Positions 1-7,909 of a stretch of 38,392 nt of DNA are shown in pieces. Each line of letters opens with the position of its first letter. Position 1 is the first letter of the stretch. The notes beneath the pieces were generated by a model. The model saw only the letters and a program-made list of their open reading frames with translations, did not search any database and was not told where the DNA came from. Origin of the DNA: Bacillota bacterium (GTDB lineage: Bacteria; Bacillota; Clostridia; Oscillospirales; Acutalibacteraceae); the NCBI GenBank assembly GCA_021771115.1, contig JAETPP010000008.1, forward strand, positions 1 to 38,392. The letters are read 5' to 3'. Both the position numbers and the translations under genes were made by a program.

Positions 1-1
1 T

Positions 2-436
2 TGGGAAGATTCTCCTGGTATTTGGGGAAATATCCGCATTCTAATTGAACGCCCTGCTTGGAAATCCAGTTTAAGCGTAGTTCCATTCTCTGTATTCAAA
101 GATTATTTTGAGGATTTATTGAAAAGTCCCGTGTACTTTTTTGTGACGCTCATTAACTTCTTTGGCAATTTGGCTATGTTTATCCCAATTGGATTTTTTT
201 CCGCCCTTTTATTCCGAAATGCCACATTGAAACGATCTGCAATCATCGGTTTTGGAATGTCAACTTTTATAGAGTTTGCACAGTATTTCATCATGCGCAA
301 CACCGCTGTTGACGATATTATTTTGAACACACTTGGGGCAATATGCGGTTATTGGGTGTACCGTTTACTACGAAAGATGTTTCCAGGTTTCTCCCGCAAA
401 TTTATATGCAACATCACACAAGCAGCCGGGAATTGA
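2..436 (+). CDS. VanZ-like membrane protein (5' end outside window)
   Basis: The frame is open from base 2, so the start lies upstream and at least 144 codons are present. What is seen: a run toward a VPFSVF-like turn, then hydrophobic helices with GNLAMFIPIGF, then STFIEFAQYF and a DDIILNTLGAICGYW segment. This order (a G-N-x-x-x-F-x-P-x-G-F helix, an S-x-x-I-E-x-x-Q helix and a D-D-x-x-x-N-T-x-G helix) is the signature of the VanZ family. VanZ proteins are small polytopic membrane proteins; the founding member gives low-level teicoplanin resistance, but most homologues have no known job. Codon use is more AT-rich than in the genes downstream, so it may have a different history. The stop is TGA at 434-436. 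Confidence 0.85.
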   Translation, partial: WEDSPGIWGNIRILIERPAWKSSLSVVPFSVFKDYFEDLLKSPVYFFVTLINFFGNLAMFIPIGFFSALLFRNATLKRSAIIGFGMSTFIEFAQYFIMRNTAVDDIILNTLGAICGYWVYRLLRKMFPGFSRKFICNITQAAGN

Positions 437-697
437 TGATTATGCCGATGAAAAGGGCCTTTTGACCTCAACGTCATAATATGATACCAACCACTTTACC
501 CGAATAAAGAGAAATACTGTATCGCTCCGCCAAGGGAGGATAATGTCCATTTGCTGGATCGAGGAGGGGTTCAATATGAACCCACCAGAACAGCCCACTC
601 TATCGGAGGATTAAGACAGAGAAAGAACAAGCATGGAGCAGAAACTCATGTTTTTGTGCTTGCGGGGGCGGGCAAATTCAGCACCATAATTGATTGA

Positions 698-737
698 AAC
701 GAACACCCATCGGTCGGCTACCGGGTGGGTGTTCGTT
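698..737. terminator. Strong hairpin, possible terminator
   Basis: A perfect 12-bp stem (698-709 with 726-737) encloses a smaller CGGT/ACCG stem (711-714 with 720-723). No clear T-run follows on either strand, so it may be a processing or attenuation structure and not a classical intrinsic terminator. Confidence 0.5.
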
Positions 738-752
738 GTATAACACAGGCGC

Positions 753-774
753 TGTGACGAATTTGTGACACTTT
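753..774 (+). promoter_or_regulatory. TGTGAC direct repeat, 11-bp period
   Basis: TGTGAC occurs at 753-758 and again at 764-769, exactly 11 bp apart. An 11-bp tandem half-site is the usual layout for OmpR/PhoB-family response regulators. It lies about 100 bp upstream of the secreted-protein gene that precedes such a regulator, so it is a candidate autoregulatory site. I could not fix a convincing -10/-35 pair downstream. Confidence 0.35.
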
Positions 775-874
775 CCCCGCACTTTCGCGGGAGAATTTCA
801 ATGCAGCTTCTGGTATGCTACGGACATGGTTGATACACAACCACAAATACTTCAAAAAAGGAGCGTAACATACC

Positions 875-1612
875 ATGAAAAAGAAAACGATTTGGAGCCT
901 TGCACTGGCACTGGCATTGGTGGTATCGGCTATCGGTACGGCAACCTCCGCCTTTGCCGCCACACCCGCGCCAATGGAGACTGTTACTAAAATTGCCACC
1001 GAGAACGAGGACGCCATCTGGGAGCAGATCGAGGTAATTGAGGAAAAGAGCGACGCCATCTTCCAGAGAAACGCAGCGCTGTGGGAAAAGCTGGACGAAA
1101 TCTGCAACGCCCTGCCTGACGACTACGACTTCACAGACTTTGACGAAGCAGCGTTTATCCGCGGCAGCAACGCCCTGACGGAAGCGGAGAAGGAAACGCT
1201 TCTGGCAGATATCAAGGAGCTGAACGAGCTGGACGCCCAAATGGAGGCGCTGTATGAGAAGCTGCCCGACTGCGACAATATGCCGCTCTACGAGAAGGCG
1301 CTGGAAAAGGCCGACCCCAAGGTACTGGACGAGATCGACACCCTGGAGCAGGAGTATGACCGCGTCTGCGAAAAGCACGCCGACCTGTGGGACAAGGTAG
1401 ATGAAGCGTACTTCAATCTGCCGGACGACTATGACTTCGACAACTACGATGAGGCAGCCTTCATCCGCAGCCTGGGCTTCCTGACCGACGCGGAAAAGGA
1501 CGCGCTGATCGCCGACTACAATCGTCTTACAGAGATCGACAGCCGGCTGTGCGAGCTGTATGATTCCATCTGGGGCAACACCGGCTGCGAAAGCGGTATC
1601 TGCCCCCTTTGA
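875..1612 (+). CDS. Secreted acidic protein with two copies of a helical domain
   Basis: This 245-residue protein has a classical signal peptide (KKK, hydrophobic core, AFA/A cleavage near residue 28). The mature part is very acidic and made of two tandem repeats, roughly residues 47-130 and 149-232. Each carries an LW-(E/D)-K-(L/V)-D-E segment, then LPDDYDF, DEAAFIR, LT-(E/D)-AEK and a closing L-x-E-(L/I)-D helix. Two cysteines sit at the C-terminus (C238, C243) and four more inside. A GGAG Shine-Dalgarno lies 8 bases before the ATG. It directly precedes a two-component system and may be co-transcribed with it, so it could be an exported sensor partner or a target. No named family is recognised, but the repeated unit resembles the N-terminal domain of the TlpA-like lipoprotein at 36659-37618. 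Confidence 0.85.
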   Translation: MKKKTIWSLALALALVVSAIGTATSAFAATPAPMETVTKIATENEDAIWEQIEVIEEKSDAIFQRNAALWEKLDEICNALPDDYDFTDFDEAAFIRGSNALTEAEKETLLADIKELNELDAQMEALYEKLPDCDNMPLYEKALEKADPKVLDEIDTLEQEYDRVCEKHADLWDKVDEAYFNLPDDYDFDNYDEAAFIRSLGFLTDAEKDALIADYNRLTEIDSRLCELYDSIWGNTGCESGICPL

Positions 1613-1702
1613 CGGAAGGGCGATATTCTGATAGTATAAAATCAACATCCTGCCGATGCTGCGCCCACGCGCAGCATTTGGCGCTGCTTGCAAGGAGGAC
1701 AC

Positions 1703-2404
1703 ATGGGACATTCCATCTATTTGGCGGACGATGAAAAGAGCATCCGGGAGCTGCTCCATAGCTTCCTCGCAAGCGACGGATATACCGTGCGCTCCTTTGA
1801 AAACGGCGACGCGCTGCTGGAGGCGTTTCATCAGGAGCCTGCGGAACTGGTAATACTGGACATTATGATGCCCGGCACGGACGGCCTTGCCGTGTGCCGG
1901 GAGCTTCGCTCTGTTTCCGATATTCCCATCATCCTGCTTACGGCCAAGGACAGCGAGCTGGACTACGTCATGGGCATCAGTCAGGGCAGTGACGATTACC
2001 TCACCAAGCCCTTTCGCCCCACCATACTGCTTATGAAGGTGAGAGCCCTGCTGCGCCGTGTGGAGATGGACCGAGGAAAAACGGCGGCGGAGGAGGACGA
2101 ACTGCATTACGGGGATCTCCGCTATTCCGCTACGGAAAACACCGTCTTTTGCGGAAGCACGATCGTGGCGCTGACCCAGACCGAGCTGCGGCTGCTCAGC
2201 TATATGATGAAGCAGCCGGAGAAGGCGTATTCCCGCGAGGAGCTACTCAGCGCGGTGTGGGGCTTTGACTCGGAGGTGGAGACCCGCGTGACCGACGAAA
2301 CCCTGCGCCGTATCCGAAAAAAGCTGCTTCAAGCGGGCAGCACCGTCAGCGTAAGCACCATCTGGGGCTTTGGCTACAAGCTGAAGGGAGCAGGAAGCGT
2401 ATGA
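1703..2404 (+). CDS. OmpR/PhoB-family response regulator
   Basis: This 233-residue regulator has an N-terminal receiver domain (acidic pair D9/D10, phospho-acceptor D53 in ILDIMMPGTDG, T80, K102 in LTKPF) and a C-terminal winged-helix DNA-binding domain (LTQTELRLLSYM to TIWGFGYKL). The start at 1703 is chosen because AAGGAGG sits 5 bases upstream; a longer reading from TTG 1688 would cover that ribosome-binding site. Its stop overlaps the kinase start (ATGA, 2401-2404), so the two are translationally coupled. The layout is VanR/PhoP-like, but nothing here reveals the signal. The secreted protein upstream and the 11-bp repeats ahead of it are the most likely targets. Confidence 0.93.
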   Translation: MGHSIYLADDEKSIRELLHSFLASDGYTVRSFENGDALLEAFHQEPAELVILDIMMPGTDGLAVCRELRSVSDIPIILLTAKDSELDYVMGISQGSDDYLTKPFRPTILLMKVRALLRRVEMDRGKTAAEEDELHYGDLRYSATENTVFCGSTIVALTQTELRLLSYMMKQPEKAYSREELLSAVWGFDSEVETRVTDETLRRIRKKLLQAGSTVSVSTIWGFGYKLKGAGSV

Positions 2405-3618
2405 AAAACATCAAGCTGCGGATCGTGTACCTGATCCTTTGCTCGGCTTTGCTGCTCTTTGCCCTGTTCATGCTGGCAGTGAACCTCATCATACCTGCAC
2501 ACTTTGTGCGTGAGGCAAAAAAGGCGCTCATCAGCGAGGCACAGTACCAGAACCGCACCATCCCCTATACCGACGATGAATCCTTTTTTGACGATGAATG
2601 GAATGACGCTGAGGAGCACTTCCTTACGCCAAGCATCGTATTTTTAGAGCTGGATAATGCCAATCAATCAAGCGGTTGGAACAGAGATACATATCGCCTG
2701 GAGAAAAAACTGCTTGAATACTGCAAGGGGCGGGATCTATCGTTCAACCAATGCTATACCTTCAAAACGGACAGGCATCACCTGATATTCATGTCCGTAC
2801 AGGAGGAACAGGACGATTGGGAAAAGCCGTACGCCTATATCATGTACATAGACATCGGTCCCATCACCCGCTATATCGTGACGCTGAATTGGGCGTTCTT
2901 TGGGGTGCTGCTGGCAATCTCCTCCGTCATGTGCCTGCTGGGGTTCCGCTTCGGCAGGGATATTGAGAAGGAGGCGGAGCGGCAGCAGACCTTCTTCCAG
3001 AATGCCTCACACGAGCTGAAAACGCCGCTTATGGCGATACAGGGCTATGCGGAGGGCATACAGGCGGGTGTGATGGATGCGGGCGGCGCGGCGGAGGTGA
3101 TTTTGGCGGAGAGCGACCGCATGACGGAGCTGGTGGAGGAGCTTTTGGACATCTCGAAAATCGATATGGGGCGGCAGCTGCTTACCTTTTCAGAGATGGA
3201 TATTCGGGAGCTGCTCTACGACAGCATACGCGCCGTGGAGCCGGCAGCCGCTGGCGGCATCGCCATCGTGCCGGATTTCCCCGAGGAGCCCGTTATGGTC
3301 AGCTGCGATGATACCCGGCTGCGCAGGGCGGTCACCAATATCCTGTCCAACGGCGTGCGCTATGCCCGCAGCGAGCTGCGCCTGACCTGCCGTGCGGACA
3401 AGCGGCACGTGACGATACGAATACAGGACGACGGAGACGGCATCGCCGAGGAAGATCTGCCCCACATCTTTGATCGCTTCTACATGGGGCGGAGCGGAAA
3501 ATCCGGCATCGGCCTTGCCCTGACCAAGGAGATTATTCACTTGCATAAGGGGACGATCCGCGCCTACAACGGGGACACCGGCGCCGTTTTCGAGATATCC
3601 ATTCCGGTGAGCAGATAA
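2401..3618 (+). CDS. Membrane sensor histidine kinase
   Basis: This 405-residue kinase has one membrane helix at about 8-30, an extracytoplasmic sensor region of about 125 residues, and a second helix at about 160-182. The HisKA domain follows with phospho-acceptor H204 in NASHELKTPL, then the HATPase domain with the N box (TNILSNGVRY, about 312-321), the G1 motif DDGDGIAEED and the G2 motif GKSGIGLALT. It overlaps the response regulator by 4 bases and forms its cognate pair. The sensor region is rich in aromatic and acidic residues and matches no named sensor fold I recognise. Length and order are typical for a VanS/PhoR-type kinase. Confidence 0.93.
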   Translation: MKNIKLRIVYLILCSALLLFALFMLAVNLIIPAHFVREAKKALISEAQYQNRTIPYTDDESFFDDEWNDAEEHFLTPSIVFLELDNANQSSGWNRDTYRLEKKLLEYCKGRDLSFNQCYTFKTDRHHLIFMSVQEEQDDWEKPYAYIMYIDIGPITRYIVTLNWAFFGVLLAISSVMCLLGFRFGRDIEKEAERQQTFFQNASHELKTPLMAIQGYAEGIQAGVMDAGGAAEVILAESDRMTELVEELLDISKIDMGRQLLTFSEMDIRELLYDSIRAVEPAAAGGIAIVPDFPEEPVMVSCDDTRLRRAVTNILSNGVRYARSELRLTCRADKRHVTIRIQDDGDGIAEEDLPHIFDRFYMGRSGKSGIGLALTKEIIHLHKGTIRAYNGDTGAVFEISIPVSR

Positions 3619-3749
3619 GAAGATCACCGCACTGCCTTTGAGCACCTTTCTTAAAAAAGGACGGACTTAGAAAAGATTTTTGTTGGTACCGGGCGGAGAG
3701 TTTCCTGTGATTTTCTCTTGTGCCGACATTGTTAGAATGGAGTACATCT

Positions 3750-4316
3750 ATGGGCTGCAAATCAAAAAAATATCTGCATATTCATGACTGGAACTACTGG
3801 TGGGGCTACTACCGCTGCGGCAAGGACTGGGACCCTTTCCACGCGGCTGAGTTTTCTCTTTCCGAGGACGAGGCGGGAGAGGCGCCCTTTTTCCACTTTG
3901 ATTTCCATAACCTCTCCGCACTTCACCAGACCATTCGGGACGGTGAGTTTGTGGAGCCGGATAACCCGGATCATCCGCACTTTCTGGAGCAGGCAAGGCG
4001 GCTCAGAAGCGGTGAACAGGACTGGTTCGTCGGGGCGCTGTACTATCCGCTTTTTTCGCCGGAGATGCATTTCTGCAACGCCTCCGTCCGGAGCGGCGTC
4101 CCGCTGACACAGCTGCTTTCCCCGTCTGTACCGCCCTATTACGCCGTGATCTTTCTCCGGGAGGAGCGCCCCCTCACTCCGGAGGTGCTGACGCATTGGG
4201 CGGAGACTCTGTCCCAGCCCCTGTTCGGCCAGCCGTTTTCCTGTACGCTCGCGCAAGTCCCCAGCCGGCAGGAGGCAATGGAGCAGTTTGAGAATGAGAT
4301 GCGGCTGACGCGATGA
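3750..4316 (+). CDS. Hypothetical protein, 188 aa, soluble
   Basis: Unrecognised. Start at 3750 is chosen because GGAG lies about 7 bases upstream; an in-frame TTG at 3720 has no ribosome-binding site. The protein has no signal peptide or membrane helix. It is rich in aromatic residues (HDWNYWWGYYRC near the start; FFHFDFHNL; WFVGALYYPLF) and has a polar helical C-terminus. It stands alone, about 130 bases after the kinase and in the same direction, so it may be read through from that operon. The reading frame is clean and codon use matches its neighbours, so it is probably a real gene. Confidence 0.65.
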   Translation: MGCKSKKYLHIHDWNYWWGYYRCGKDWDPFHAAEFSLSEDEAGEAPFFHFDFHNLSALHQTIRDGEFVEPDNPDHPHFLEQARRLRSGEQDWFVGALYYPLFSPEMHFCNASVRSGVPLTQLLSPSVPPYYAVIFLREERPLTPEVLTHWAETLSQPLFGQPFSCTLAQVPSRQEAMEQFENEMRLTR

Positions 4317-4379
4317 AATGTACGATATCGCTTACCGCTGATTTCCCGTTGAAAAGCAGCTGAGAGAGAGGCGTCTCTT

Positions 4380-4493
4380 ATGGAATTAAAACTCACGGAG
4401 CAGGAGGCTCTGGCGCTGTATCGAATCATTCTGCGGTGGGATGAATTAGGCAGCTTGACCGTCGGAAGAAGGGCCTTCCGGCAGATGCCTTGA
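4380..4493 (+). CDS. Small ORF, 37 aa, possibly a broken gene
   Basis: A short amphipathic product starting MELKLTEQEALALYR. It has only a weak purine-rich ribosome-binding region (GAGAGAG) and ends abruptly. The bases that follow (4494-4564) contain no open frame and then a YcxB-like tail appears, so this could be the front of a degraded gene. Alternatively it is a genuine microprotein. I cannot distinguish these. Confidence 0.3.
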   Translation: MELKLTEQEALALYRIILRWDELGSLTVGRRAFRQMP

Positions 4494-4564
4494 CGAAAGC
4501 ATATCGGAGGCCGACCTTTGAGGATTCGGAAAACTTAACATTGACTTTATCTTCGGCATGGTAA

Positions 4565-4747
4565 GATAAAGTGTTCCGCTATGAGCTGATCGATGCACTG
4601 GCTGAGTCGCAGGACTACATCATCCTTCTGATGAAAAAACGCTATGCGCAGCCTCTGGACAAGCGTACTCTTATCGGCGGGACGGTGGAGGAATTCAAAC
4701 GATTTCTTGAGGAGAAGACCGGAAAGACGTTCCGGCGTGTGAAATGA
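4565..4747 (+). pseudogene. C-terminal remnant of a YcxB-like protein
   Basis: The frame opens only after a stop at 4562-4564 and encodes about 60 residues. These include YIILLMKKRYAQPLDKRTLI and EEFKRFLEEKTGKTFRRV. This matches the end of YcxB-like proteins, where a hydrophobic strand leads to a (P/K)KR turn and then an EEF-x-x-(F/L)L-(x)E helix. The N-terminal membrane part is missing, so I call it a remnant. Its stop overlaps the next ATG (4744-4747), so it may still be translated and coupled. Confidence 0.45.
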
Positions 4748-5508
4748 ACGAATTTTCTATTACGCCCTTTCGCGGGCTGCATTTGATTCTGCTTTTGCTT
4801 ACGGCAGCGGCGGTGCTGCTCATATTCTTGCTGCTGCGCGGAAAACCGGAAGCACGTCGCTCCCGGTTTCTGATCGGCGTGTGCCTTTTTAATCTCGCGC
4901 TGTTTGCCGGCTACAAGCTCTCGCTGTCCATGGACGCAGCGTATGTCCGTGCCTACTATCCCAACGGCTTCAACATTTTCAATGAGCTGCCGCTGCACCT
5001 GTGCAACATCAATCTGTTCCTGATCCCGCTGGGAGTGTGGAAGAGGAACCGCTCGATCATGGGGTTTTCATTCTTTGTAGCGCCCCTTGGCGCACTGATG
5101 GCGCTGCTCTTCCCGGAGCCTCTGTTCTCCGGCTTTTCGCTGTTCCTGCCGCGAATTTCTGGCTACTATGTGACCCACGCTCTCCTTGTTGTCTGCGGCC
5201 TGAGTCTGGCGACGCTGGGCTTTTACCGCCCCGACCCCAAGGATATCCCGCGGATCCTCAAGACCTTTGGCCTGCTTGCCGTAGGCGCTCATCTTATCAA
5301 TCTCCTGTTACGCCTCACGCTCTGCCCGGAGGCGAACTACTTCTTCACCTACGGCGCAGAGATCGGCGTGCTCAAGCTGTTTTGGCGCATCATCCCGGCG
5401 CCGCTGCTCTACGGGCTGCCGGCACCGCTGATCCTTGCAGGTTATATGTACGCGGTCTGTGCGTTGTCCCGCCTGACACGAGGAGCGGAAGAAGTGTCTT
5501 TTTCATAG
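4744..5508 (+). CDS. TIGR02206 (YwaF-like) integral membrane protein
   Basis: This 254-residue protein has about seven hydrophobic helices. The diagnostic part is the loop and helix FNELPLHLCNINLFLIPLG followed by GFSFFVAPLGALMALLFPE, and later HLINLLLR and AEIGVLKLFWRIIPAPLLY. These are hallmarks of the TIGR02206/YwaF family of uncharacterised membrane proteins. It starts inside the end of the YcxB-like remnant (ATGA overlap). No enzymatic residues are evident and the physiological role is unknown. Confidence 0.8.
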   Translation: MNEFSITPFRGLHLILLLLTAAAVLLIFLLLRGKPEARRSRFLIGVCLFNLALFAGYKLSLSMDAAYVRAYYPNGFNIFNELPLHLCNINLFLIPLGVWKRNRSIMGFSFFVAPLGALMALLFPEPLFSGFSLFLPRISGYYVTHALLVVCGLSLATLGFYRPDPKDIPRILKTFGLLAVGAHLINLLLRLTLCPEANYFFTYGAEIGVLKLFWRIIPAPLLYGLPAPLILAGYMYAVCALSRLTRGAEEVSFS

Positions 5509-5550
5509 GTTGGATAAGTCCCATGGCGCAAAAAACAGGAGGATAAAACA

Positions 5551-5949
5551 TTGCTGCATAGAAATAAAAGAGGAATCGCCCTGTGCTTGTTGACTCTCGT
5601 TCTCTTCCTATCCGGGTGCGGCACATTGAAGAACGACACGCTTCTGAACGTCAACGCAGTGATCACGGAAGTTGATACAGGAAAGCAAACCATAACGGTA
5701 AAAGACGATGCCGATGAAAACACTTTAGGTGAGGGCTGTCTGGTAGACTGTTCATCCATTCCTATGTTATATTGCGACTTTGCCACGCAGAAGGTTACAA
5801 GGATTACTTTTGAGGATTTACAGGTCGATGATAAGGTTATTGTGAGTATCAGAAGCTCGGAAATGGAGAGCTTCCGAAGCGGCGGCAACGAGGAGAATAC
5901 GCTCAAGGTCGAACAACTGCAGTTATATACGCAAAGACCTGCCGAATGA
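5551..5949 (+). CDS. Small lipoprotein, 132 aa
   Basis: The start is TTG at 5551 with AGGAGG 8 bases upstream. The N-terminus is a lipoprotein signal (positive residues, hydrophobic core, FLSGC with the lipid cysteine at C23). The mature part looks like one small beta-rich domain: NAVITEVDTGKQTITVKDD, then DLQVDDKVIVSI. Such an OB-like pattern is common in exported Firmicute lipoproteins of unknown role. The stop overlaps the start of the next small ORF (ATGA, 5946-5949). Confidence 0.75.
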   Translation: MLHRNKRGIALCLLTLVLFLSGCGTLKNDTLLNVNAVITEVDTGKQTITVKDDADENTLGEGCLVDCSSIPMLYCDFATQKVTRITFEDLQVDDKVIVSIRSSEMESFRSGGNEENTLKVEQLQLYTQRPAE

Positions 5950-6122
5950 GCCTCGGCTGTCCAACGCTGCATCGAGGCTTCGAGATCAAGCCGGAGAGCA
6001 TGAAGTGGGTCAGCCAGCACACCAACGCTAACATAGTCGAAACGGACTTCTTCGAGACCTGCAGCACCTCTTATGCCAATAGCACGGCACTGGTGGATAA
6101 TCTTGTGAGGATACGCATATGA
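5946..6122 (+). CDS. Small ORF of 58 aa linking two genes by ATGA overlaps
   Basis: The ORF begins in an ATGA overlap with the lipoprotein stop and ends in an ATGA overlap with the start of the YiiX-like gene. This argues that it is translated. The product contains GFEIKPESMKWVSQHTNANI and ETDFFETCSTSYANST and has no signal or membrane helix. I do not recognise it. It may be the C-terminal piece of a larger enzyme that lost its front. Confidence 0.4.
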   Translation: MSLGCPTLHRGFEIKPESMKWVSQHTNANIVETDFFETCSTSYANSTALVDNLVRIRI

Positions 6123-6721
6123 GCAATCAAAATAAACAGCTATATATCGTAATCAGCCAGACCGGAACACTTCTGTCCCGGATCCTTAAACAAATCACCG
6201 GCGCAGAATATAACCACGCCTCCATCAGCCTGTCCAGAGATTTAGAGAGGATGTACTCTTTTGGCCGCAGGCATCCCTATAATCCGTTTTGGGGCGGCTT
6301 CGTGATAGAGTCGCCCCGTACCGGTACCTTCAAGCGTTTTTCCGAAACCAAGGTGTTGGTTCTGAGCGTGAGTGTCACAGAAGAACAACACGCAGAGCTC
6401 AAAGAAATGCTCGATGTGATGTGGAAGCGGAGGAGGAAGTACAGTTACAACTATATTGGCTTATGTCTGGCATACTTCCATGTTGTCTGGAAGCAGGAGG
6501 GCTGCTATTACTGCTCAGAGTTTGTCGGAGAGCTTCTCGCAAAAAGTCGGGTTGACGGCATGGAACAGCTACGTTCCTCTATCATACAGCCGATGCAGTT
6601 CCTCAGAATGCCGCACACACTGCTCTACTGCGGAAAACTTCGCGAATATGTGAGCAGCACCTGTCCCGAGGGCATATGTGAAGATGCAACGAACCGCACA
6701 GTGCATAGGCGACTGCCATAA
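6119..6721 (+). CDS. YiiX/YebB-like NlpC/P60-fold cysteine hydrolase
   Basis: This 200-residue protein shows the permuted papain-like arrangement of YiiX/YebB proteins. An early histidine lies in AEYNHASISL, followed by a VIESPRTGTFKRF strand region, and the catalytic cysteine lies in CYYCSEFVGELL. In the family this Cys-His pair cuts amide or ester bonds in envelope or lipid substrates; the substrate here is unknown. There is no signal peptide, so it is probably cytoplasmic or peripheral. It is the last gene of the 4744-6721 run. A strong hairpin at 7055-7102 separates it from the convergent protease gene. Confidence 0.72.
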   Translation: MSNQNKQLYIVISQTGTLLSRILKQITGAEYNHASISLSRDLERMYSFGRRHPYNPFWGGFVIESPRTGTFKRFSETKVLVLSVSVTEEQHAELKEMLDVMWKRRRKYSYNYIGLCLAYFHVVWKQEGCYYCSEFVGELLAKSRVDGMEQLRSSIIQPMQFLRMPHTLLYCGKLREYVSSTCPEGICEDATNRTVHRRLP

Positions 6722-7054
6722 CAGCAGACAAGGGGGCGCGTGATCGAGTATCTGCAAAGGTGTGGTTTTGATCCGCCGACGTGGCTTCTGCTTTTTGCCG
6801 TCATAATGGATATTCGTCCTGGACATGTTGACCACAGGGGTTGTGTTCCTCATACACAAGCCCTGCGGTCATTGGATATCTCTGGAGGCTTGGGGCCGGT
6901 CATTTCGACCGTGTGTACCTGCTCCCTTGACCGGCGACCATGGAGATGGACCAGATTCCTGTGGAAATACCTGGTCAGATAAGATGGGGTGCCGCGACTT
7001 TGGCGTTGCTTACTGTGCCCCGGTCCCTTTTTCCGCGCTGCTTCTATTACGAAG
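6722..7054. other. Intergenic stretch with no supported gene
   Basis: About 330 bases between two convergent genes. Short open frames exist on both strands, but none has a good ribosome-binding site or a recognisable product. It may hold decayed coding sequence. Confidence 0.5.
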
Positions 7055-7102
7055 AAAGCATACAGCGGCACAGAGAGTTTGCTCTGTGCCGCTGTATGCT
7101 TT
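7055..7102. terminator. 21-bp perfect hairpin between convergent genes
   Basis: Bases 7055-7075 pair perfectly with 7082-7102 around a 6-base loop (AGTTTG). The stem begins with AAA and ends with TTT, so each strand has a short T-run at the stem exit. It most likely ends transcription of both the YiiX-like gene and the CPBP protease gene. Confidence 0.75.
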
Positions 7103-7120
7103 ATACATTGTATAAAAACC

Positions 7121-7909
7121 TTACATGCTATCTGCTCGTTTGCCCTGTCTAAGTGAACGGCAGACGACATACCCTGCCGGAGCGATCATGATCAGAATAA
7201 AAATGCTGATCAGTTCATTCACTTCGGATGGCGCAAAGCCCTGCAGCATAGTAATGAGGTTGTTTGCGAAATGCACGAGGATGGGAAACAGCAGGTTCCT
7301 TTTCTTCTCATAAAGGATTCCTGCGGCAATGCCCATAAGGGTGGCATAGGCAGCCTGCACGATATTCAGATGATAAACGCCGAAGAGTACAGACGACATT
7401 AGAATCGCGGCCCAAGCGGGGCTGAATTTCCGCATGGAGCGAAGCACAATGCCGCGGAACAGAATTTCTTCTACAACAGGTGCAGCAATCACCGCGATCA
7501 TAAATGTTCCAAATGCATTTCCACCGGCAATATTTTCAGCACCGGCGTTCATTGCCTCAACGCTTTTTTGCAGCGAGGGAAGCTGTTCTGCCAGCATGAT
7601 CCAAAGACCGGAGATTCCGCAAATGCCAAATCCCACGACCAGACTGCCAAGCACATCTTTGAAATTTGTCGCTGTGCGCGGTTCACTTATCTCTTTCCTC
7701 CAAAGCAGCTTATAGAGCGTGAAGAATACGAGGATAAGAACAGCGTAGATCAGAATCTCGCCCCAATATGAGTAGTTCATAAATTGCTGCGGGGAGATAT
7801 GAAAAACATCCAAAACGAGCCTTTCCACAAGAAAATACAACAGATTGGACAGCAAAAGATGCAGTGCGATTGCAAGACTTGGAATAGCGAAATATCTTTT
7901 TTTCATCAT
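7121..7909 (-). CDS. CPBP family intramembrane glutamic protease (CAAX-type)
   Basis: This 262-residue membrane protein has about eight hydrophobic helices. The catalytic motifs of the CPBP/Abi family are all present in order: EEILFRG (Glu-Glu-x3-Arg), FGVYHLN (F-x3-H) and HFANN (H-x3-N). These residues form the active site of Rce1-like glutamic proteases in the membrane. In Firmicutes the family is linked to bacteriocin self-immunity and peptide maturation, but no bacteriocin gene is visible nearby. An AGGAG lies about 12 bases before the first of two adjacent start codons (7909 or 7906). Confidence 0.9.
   Translation of the reverse strand: MMKKRYFAIPSLAIALHLLLSNLLYFLVERLVLDVFHISPQQFMNYSYWGEILIYAVLILVFFTLYKLLWRKEISEPRTATNFKDVLGSLVVGFGICGISGLWIMLAEQLPSLQKSVEAMNAGAENIAGGNAFGTFMIAVIAAPVVEEILFRGIVLRSMRKFSPAWAAILMSSVLFGVYHLNIVQAAYATLMGIAAGILYEKKRNLLFPILVHFANNLITMLQGFAPSEVNELISIFILIMIAPAGYVVCRSLRQGKRADSM

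Larger units (their letters stand above)
437..874. other. Gene-poor intergenic stretch with a tiny possible ORF
   Basis: No convincing gene is visible in these 438 bases. A 23-codon ORF (ATG 543, TAA 612-614) has a good AGGGAGG Shine-Dalgarno just upstream, but its product is unrecognised and may be a remnant. The right half holds the strong hairpin and the direct repeats listed separately, and the leader of the secreted-protein gene. Confidence 0.4.

Noticed and set aside
437-874. Insertion sequence remnant
   Set aside because: No transposase fragment, terminal inverted repeats or target duplication could be found; the strong hairpin alone is not enough.
818-2107. Open frame of 429 codons on the minus strand
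   Set aside because: It lies antisense to the secreted protein and the response regulator, both of which have clear domains and ribosome-binding sites. Its translation looks like a shadow of biased codon use.
7055-7102. The 21-bp perfect hairpin as an attachment or integron site
   Set aside because: No recombinase gene is near, and its place between convergent genes with T-rich stem ends fits a bidirectional terminator better.
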